Below, piece by piece: positions 60,555 to 64,000 of a DNA stretch of 64,000 bases. The stretch is from Bradyrhizobium sp. sBnM-33. Lineage in GTDB: Bacteria; Pseudomonadota; Alphaproteobacteria; Rhizobiales; Xanthobacteraceae. Position 1 is the first letter of the stretch. Every line of letters begins with the position of its first letter. The position numbers were made by a program, and so were the translations under genes. The stretch covers positions 558,001 to 622,000 of the forward strand of contig NZ_CP136624.1 in the NCBI RefSeq assembly GCF_032917945.1. Reading direction: 5' to 3'. The notes beneath the pieces were generated by a model. It searched no databases. It was not told where the DNA came from and was given only the letters and a program-made list of their open reading frames with translations.

Positions 60555-62171
60555 ATGGCTGTAATTGAATCCACCATCTCCCGCTCGAGCGCCGCTTACA
60601 AAGCCAACCGCGACGGCATGCTGGCGCTGATCACACGGATGCGGGCGCTGGAAGATCGCACGCGTGCCGCATCGGCCGCGGCCAAGGATCGCTTCCACAA
60701 GCGAGGTCAATTGCTGCCGCGCGAGCGGGTGGCGCTGGTGCTCGACCCCGGCTCGCCTTTCATCGAGCTTTCCACGCTCGCCGGCTACATGTTCGACGTG
60801 CCGGATGCCGAGAAGAGCGTTCCCGGCGGCGGCGTGATCGCGGGCATCGGCTTCGTCTCCGACATCCGCTGCATGGTCAGCGCCAACGATTCCGGCATCG
60901 ACGCCGGCGCGCTGCAACCGTACGGCCTCGACAAGACGCTGCGGGTGCAGGAACTGGCGCTCGAAAACAAGCTGCCTTACCTGCAACTGGTCGAAAGCGC
61001 CGGCGCCAATCTGCTGCGCTATCGCGTTGAGGACTTTATCCGCGGCGGCAACATTTTTCGCAATCTCGCGCGGTTGTCGGCCGCTGGCCTGCCCGTCGTC
61101 ACCGTGACGCATGGATCGTCAACGGCGGGCGGCGCCTACCAGACCGGACTATCCGACTACATCGTCATGGTCCGCGGCCGTACCCGCGCGTTCCTCGCCG
61201 GGCCGCCACTGCTGAAGGCCGCAACGGGAGAGATCGCGACGGAGGAGGAACTCGGTGGAGCCGAGATGCACACCTCCATTTCAGGGCTCGGCGACTATCT
61301 CGCCGAAGACGACCGCGACGCGCTGCGCATCGCGCGCGACATCATGGCCAACCTGGAATGGGACCGGCGGAAGCCTGCGGCGTTATCCTTCAAGCCGCCA
61401 CGTTATGACGCCGAGGAACTGCTCGGCATCATGCCGATGGACCACAAGCGTCCCGTCGATATGCGCCAGGCCATCGCGCGCTTTGTCGACGATTCCGATT
61501 TCACCGAATTCGGCGCGAATTACGGCCCGGCGACGGTCTGTGGCCACGCCCGCATCGAAGGACAGGCGATCGGGATCATCACCAACAACGGCCCGCTCGA
61601 CGTGCCCGGCGCCAATAAGGCGACGCATTTCATCCAGGCCTGCTGCCAGTCGCGCACGCCGCTGCTCTACATGAACAACACCACCGGCTACATGGTAGGC
61701 CGAGCCTACGAGGAAGCCGGCATGATCAAGCACGGCTCCAAGATGATCCAGGCGGTGACCTCGGCGACCGTGCCGCAGATTACGATCTATTGCGGAGCGT
61801 CGTTCGGGGCCGGCAATTACGGCATGTGCGGGCGCGGCTTCCATCCGCGCTTCTGCTTCTCCTGGCCCAATGCCAAGACTGCCGTGATGGGCGGCGAGCA
61901 GGCCGCCGAGACCATGGCAATCGTGACCGAGGCGGCCGCCGCGCGGCGGGGCAAGCCGATCGAGAAGGAAAAGCTGGAGGCGATGAAGGCGCAGATCACC
62001 GGCGTGTTCGACGGCCAGATGGACGTGTTCTCGACCAGCGCGCGCGTGCTCGATGACGGCGTGATCGATCCCCGCGATACCCGCAGCGTACTTTCCGAGG
62101 TGCTGGCGATCTGCCGCGAGGCCGAAGCCCGCACGCCGCAGCGCATGCAATTCTCGGTCGCCCGGCCATGA
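60555..62171 (+). CDS. Acyl-CoA carboxylase beta (carboxyltransferase) subunit
   Basis: A 538-residue carboxyltransferase of the methylcrotonyl/geranyl-CoA type, transferring the carboxyl group from biotin to the acyl-CoA. Oxyanion-hole segments are HGSSTAGGAYQTGLSDY and CGASFGAGNYGMCGRG. PGGGVIAGIGFVS, QPYGLDKTLRVQE and GEIATEEELGGAEMH fit AtuC/LiuB relatives. Which of the two substrates is used is uncertain. The stop overlaps the next start (ATGA at 62168-62171), so the subunits are coupled. Confidence 0.92.
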   Translation: MAVIESTISRSSAAYKANRDGMLALITRMRALEDRTRAASAAAKDRFHKRGQLLPRERVALVLDPGSPFIELSTLAGYMFDVPDAEKSVPGGGVIAGIGFVSDIRCMVSANDSGIDAGALQPYGLDKTLRVQELALENKLPYLQLVESAGANLLRYRVEDFIRGGNIFRNLARLSAAGLPVVTVTHGSSTAGGAYQTGLSDYIVMVRGRTRAFLAGPPLLKAATGEIATEEELGGAEMHTSISGLGDYLAEDDRDALRIARDIMANLEWDRRKPAALSFKPPRYDAEELLGIMPMDHKRPVDMRQAIARFVDDSDFTEFGANYGPATVCGHARIEGQAIGIITNNGPLDVPGANKATHFIQACCQSRTPLLYMNNTTGYMVGRAYEEAGMIKHGSKMIQAVTSATVPQITIYCGASFGAGNYGMCGRGFHPRFCFSWPNAKTAVMGGEQAAETMAIVTEAAAARRGKPIEKEKLEAMKAQITGVFDGQMDVFSTSARVLDDGVIDPRDTRSVLSEVLAICREAEARTPQRMQFSVARP

Positions 62172-64000
62172 GCGGGATCGAGATGAAGCGAACGCCATTC
62201 TTCAAGATCCTCATCGCCAACCGCGGCGAGATCGCGCTGCGGATCATGCGCACCGCGCGCCGCCTGGGCTATGGCGTGGTTGCCGTCTATTCCGATGCCG
62301 ATCGTGATTCGCTGCACGTGCGCGAGGCGGACCAGGCCGTGCGCATCGGCGAGGCGCTGCCGGCGCAATCCTACCTGCGGATAGATGCGATCATCGCCGC
62401 CGCCAAAGCCAGCGGGGCCGGCGCGGTGCATCCGGGCTACGGCTTCCTCGCCGAAAACGAGGATTTTGCGCAGGCCTGCCGCGATGCCGGACTGGTCTTC
62501 ATCGGGCCGTCGCCGGAGGCGATCCGGGCGATGGGTAACAAGGCCGGCGCCAAGGACATCATGCGGGAGGCTGGCGTGCCTGTCGTGCCCGGCTATCAGG
62601 GCACGGACCAGAGCGACGCAGTGATGCTGGCAGAGGCCAGGAAGATCGGTTTCCCCGTGATGATCAAGGCGGTTGCGGGCGGTGGCGGTCGCGGCATGCG
62701 TCTTGTCGAAGACGCCGCGGCATTTCCGGATGCGCTGCGCAGCGCAAGGTCAGAGGCGCAAGGCGCGTTCAGTGATCCCACGGTGATCCTGGAGCGCGCC
62801 ATCATCGATCCCCGCCACATCGAAATCCAGGTGTTCGGCGATCGCTACGGCAATGCCATTCATCTCGGCGAGCGCGATTGCTCGGTGCAACGCCGACACC
62901 AGAAGCTGATCGAGGAGGCGCCGTCGCCGAAGGTGACGCCGGAATTGCGGGCGCGCATGGGCGCCGTCGCGGTCGCTGCCGTCAAATCGATCGGTTATGA
63001 GGGCGCGGGTACGCTGGAGTTCCTGCTCGATCCGTCCGGCGAGTTCTATTTCATGGAAATGAACACGCGCCTGCAGGTCGAGCATCCCGTCACCGAAGCG
63101 ATTACCGGGCTCGATCTGGTCGAACTGCAGTTGCGCATTGCCGCCGGCCAGCCGCTCGGGCTCAAGCAGGAAGACGTCAGATTCTCCGGCCACGCCATCG
63201 AGGTGCGGCTGTGCTCGGAGGACGCGGATCATGACTTCATGCCGCAATCGGGCCGAATGGCGCTGTGGCAGATGCCCGACGGCATCCGCGTCGAGCACGC
63301 GCTGCGATCGGGCTCGGAGATTCCGCCGTTCTACGATTCGATGGTCGCCAAGATCATCAGCCACGGTGCCGACCGCAACGAGGCCCGCGGCCGGTTGATC
63401 TGTGGGCTGGAGCAACTGGCAGCGTTTGGGGTGACTACCAATCAGGAGTTTCTGATCTCCTGCCTGCGCCATCCTGCCTTTGCGAAGGGCGAAGCGACCA
63501 CGGCCTTCATCGGCAATCACCGCGACGAACTGCTGGCGTCGCGTGCGAACGACGAGACGGGCGCTACGTTGGCGGCATTGTTGCTTTACGTCACCAACTC
63601 GCATGCGCCGCCCTGGCGCAGCGGACGCAGTCTGGCGACGACGTTCCCGCTGACGATGCGGATCGACCTTGGCCACGCGTTCGAGGTTGATATCGTTCGG
63701 AACCGCGACGGAAGTTATGTCGCCGGCCTCGATGGCAACGAGCGGCGTTTCGAGATCGACGAGCTTGGCGCCGACACGATCCGCTTTCGCACCGATGGCT
63801 TGATGGAGTCAGCGAGATTTCTGCGCGACGGCGGTCGTCTGTACATCCTGCATCGCGGAGCCTCGATTGCCGCCCGCGATCTGACGCTGGCCGCACCGGC
63901 CTCCACTGCGGCGGCGGACGGCGACGGCAAGGTGCGCGCGACAATGAACGGCCGCGTGGTCGCCGTGCTGGTCACGCCCGGCGAGCAGGTTGCGGTCGGC
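62168..64000 (+). CDS. Acyl-CoA carboxylase alpha (biotin carboxylase) subunit, 3' end missing
   Basis: The reading frame is open to the window end: 611 codons of a usual 660-670. The biotin carboxylase core starts at FKILIANRGEIALRIMRTA, with ATP-grasp loop AVAGGGGRGMRLV and EMNTRLQVEHPVTEAITGLD. The middle part (from about 450) links to a C-terminal biotin carrier domain, whose start (ATMNGRVVAVLVTPGEQVAVG) is seen; the biotinylated lysine (normally AMKM) lies beyond the end. It carboxylates biotin with ATP and bicarbonate for the beta subunit upstream. Confidence 0.93.
   Translation, partial: MSGIEMKRTPFFKILIANRGEIALRIMRTARRLGYGVVAVYSDADRDSLHVREADQAVRIGEALPAQSYLRIDAIIAAAKASGAGAVHPGYGFLAENEDFAQACRDAGLVFIGPSPEAIRAMGNKAGAKDIMREAGVPVVPGYQGTDQSDAVMLAEARKIGFPVMIKAVAGGGGRGMRLVEDAAAFPDALRSARSEAQGAFSDPTVILERAIIDPRHIEIQVFGDRYGNAIHLGERDCSVQRRHQKLIEEAPSPKVTPELRARMGAVAVAAVKSIGYEGAGTLEFLLDPSGEFYFMEMNTRLQVEHPVTEAITGLDLVELQLRIAAGQPLGLKQEDVRFSGHAIEVRLCSEDADHDFMPQSGRMALWQMPDGIRVEHALRSGSEIPPFYDSMVAKIISHGADRNEARGRLICGLEQLAAFGVTTNQEFLISCLRHPAFAKGEATTAFIGNHRDELLASRANDETGATLAALLLYVTNSHAPPWRSGRSLATTFPLTMRIDLGHAFEVDIVRNRDGSYVAGLDGNERRFEIDELGADTIRFRTDGLMESARFLRDGGRLYILHRGASIAARDLTLAAPASTAAADGDGKVRATMNGRVVAVLVTPGEQVAVG

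Noticed and set aside
1..64000. CRISPR arrays, rRNA and intact tRNA genes
   Set aside because: No regularly spaced repeats, no rRNA segments and no complete cloverleaf with T-loop were found by reading both strands.

Overview
The window looks like a chromosomal segment of an alphaproteobacterium in or near Bradyrhizobium (Nitrobacteraceae). This is inferred from family knowledge: it is GC-rich, carries class III cyclases with TPR tails, orphan tripartite-tricarboxylate (Bug) binding proteins, VCBS/FecR surface proteins ending in a Bradyrhizobium-like tail, an acdR-acdS pair, many acyl-CoA catabolic genes, and intergenic palindromic elements of the kind scattered through Bradyrhizobium genomes. 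No rRNA, intact tRNA, CRISPR array or insertion sequence was seen.

Layout. 1-10 kb: end of an alpha/beta hydrolase, a frameshifted class III cyclase, a small secreted protein, an M14 carboxypeptidase, a 1124-residue zinc-ribbon/cyclase/AAA/TPR regulator and a cytochrome P450 overlapping it tail to tail. 10-18.4 kb: a degraded integrative element resembling a phage satellite, with an integrase that has lost a piece, an excisionase-like protein, a large primase-polymerase/helicase and small unknown genes. It ends at a scar of a tRNA-Ser 3' end. 19-21 kb: a probable defence cassette of a frameshifted Abi_C-type abortive-infection protein and a PIN-domain nuclease. 21-26 kb: L,D-transpeptidase, nitroreductase, and a D-galactonate pair (dgoK-dgoA) divergent from a Bug-type binding protein.

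26-36 kb: a VCBS surface protein with an unusual cysteine gradient, a divergent FecR-domain protein and a TPR protein, a second Bug protein, a GT87 membrane glycosyltransferase, a doubly disrupted serine protease and small unknown genes. 36-41 kb: the ACC deaminase gene acdS with its divergent Lrp-type regulator acdR, and recQ. 40.6-47 kb: an operon for a periplasmic molybdenum hydroxylase (tri-haem cytochrome c, 2Fe-2S subunit, Tat-exported molybdopterin subunit) facing a MoxR/VWA pair that probably helps mature it.

47-64 kb: a HAD hydrolase, a trypsin-like protease, an ADP-forming acyl-CoA synthetase, remnants of a sortase and its substrate, cspA, and then an acyl-CoA catabolic cluster: AMP-forming acyl-CoA ligase, ABC-type solute-binding protein, two acyl-CoA dehydrogenases (one frameshifted), a GST, an AraC regulator, a BKACE-type beta-keto acid cleavage enzyme, and both subunits of a biotin-dependent acyl-CoA carboxylase (the alpha subunit runs off the end).

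At least six genes carry frameshifts, deletions or a premature stop, most looking like single-base losses. Either this lineage is accumulating pseudogenes or the assembly has residual indel errors; the sequence alone cannot decide.
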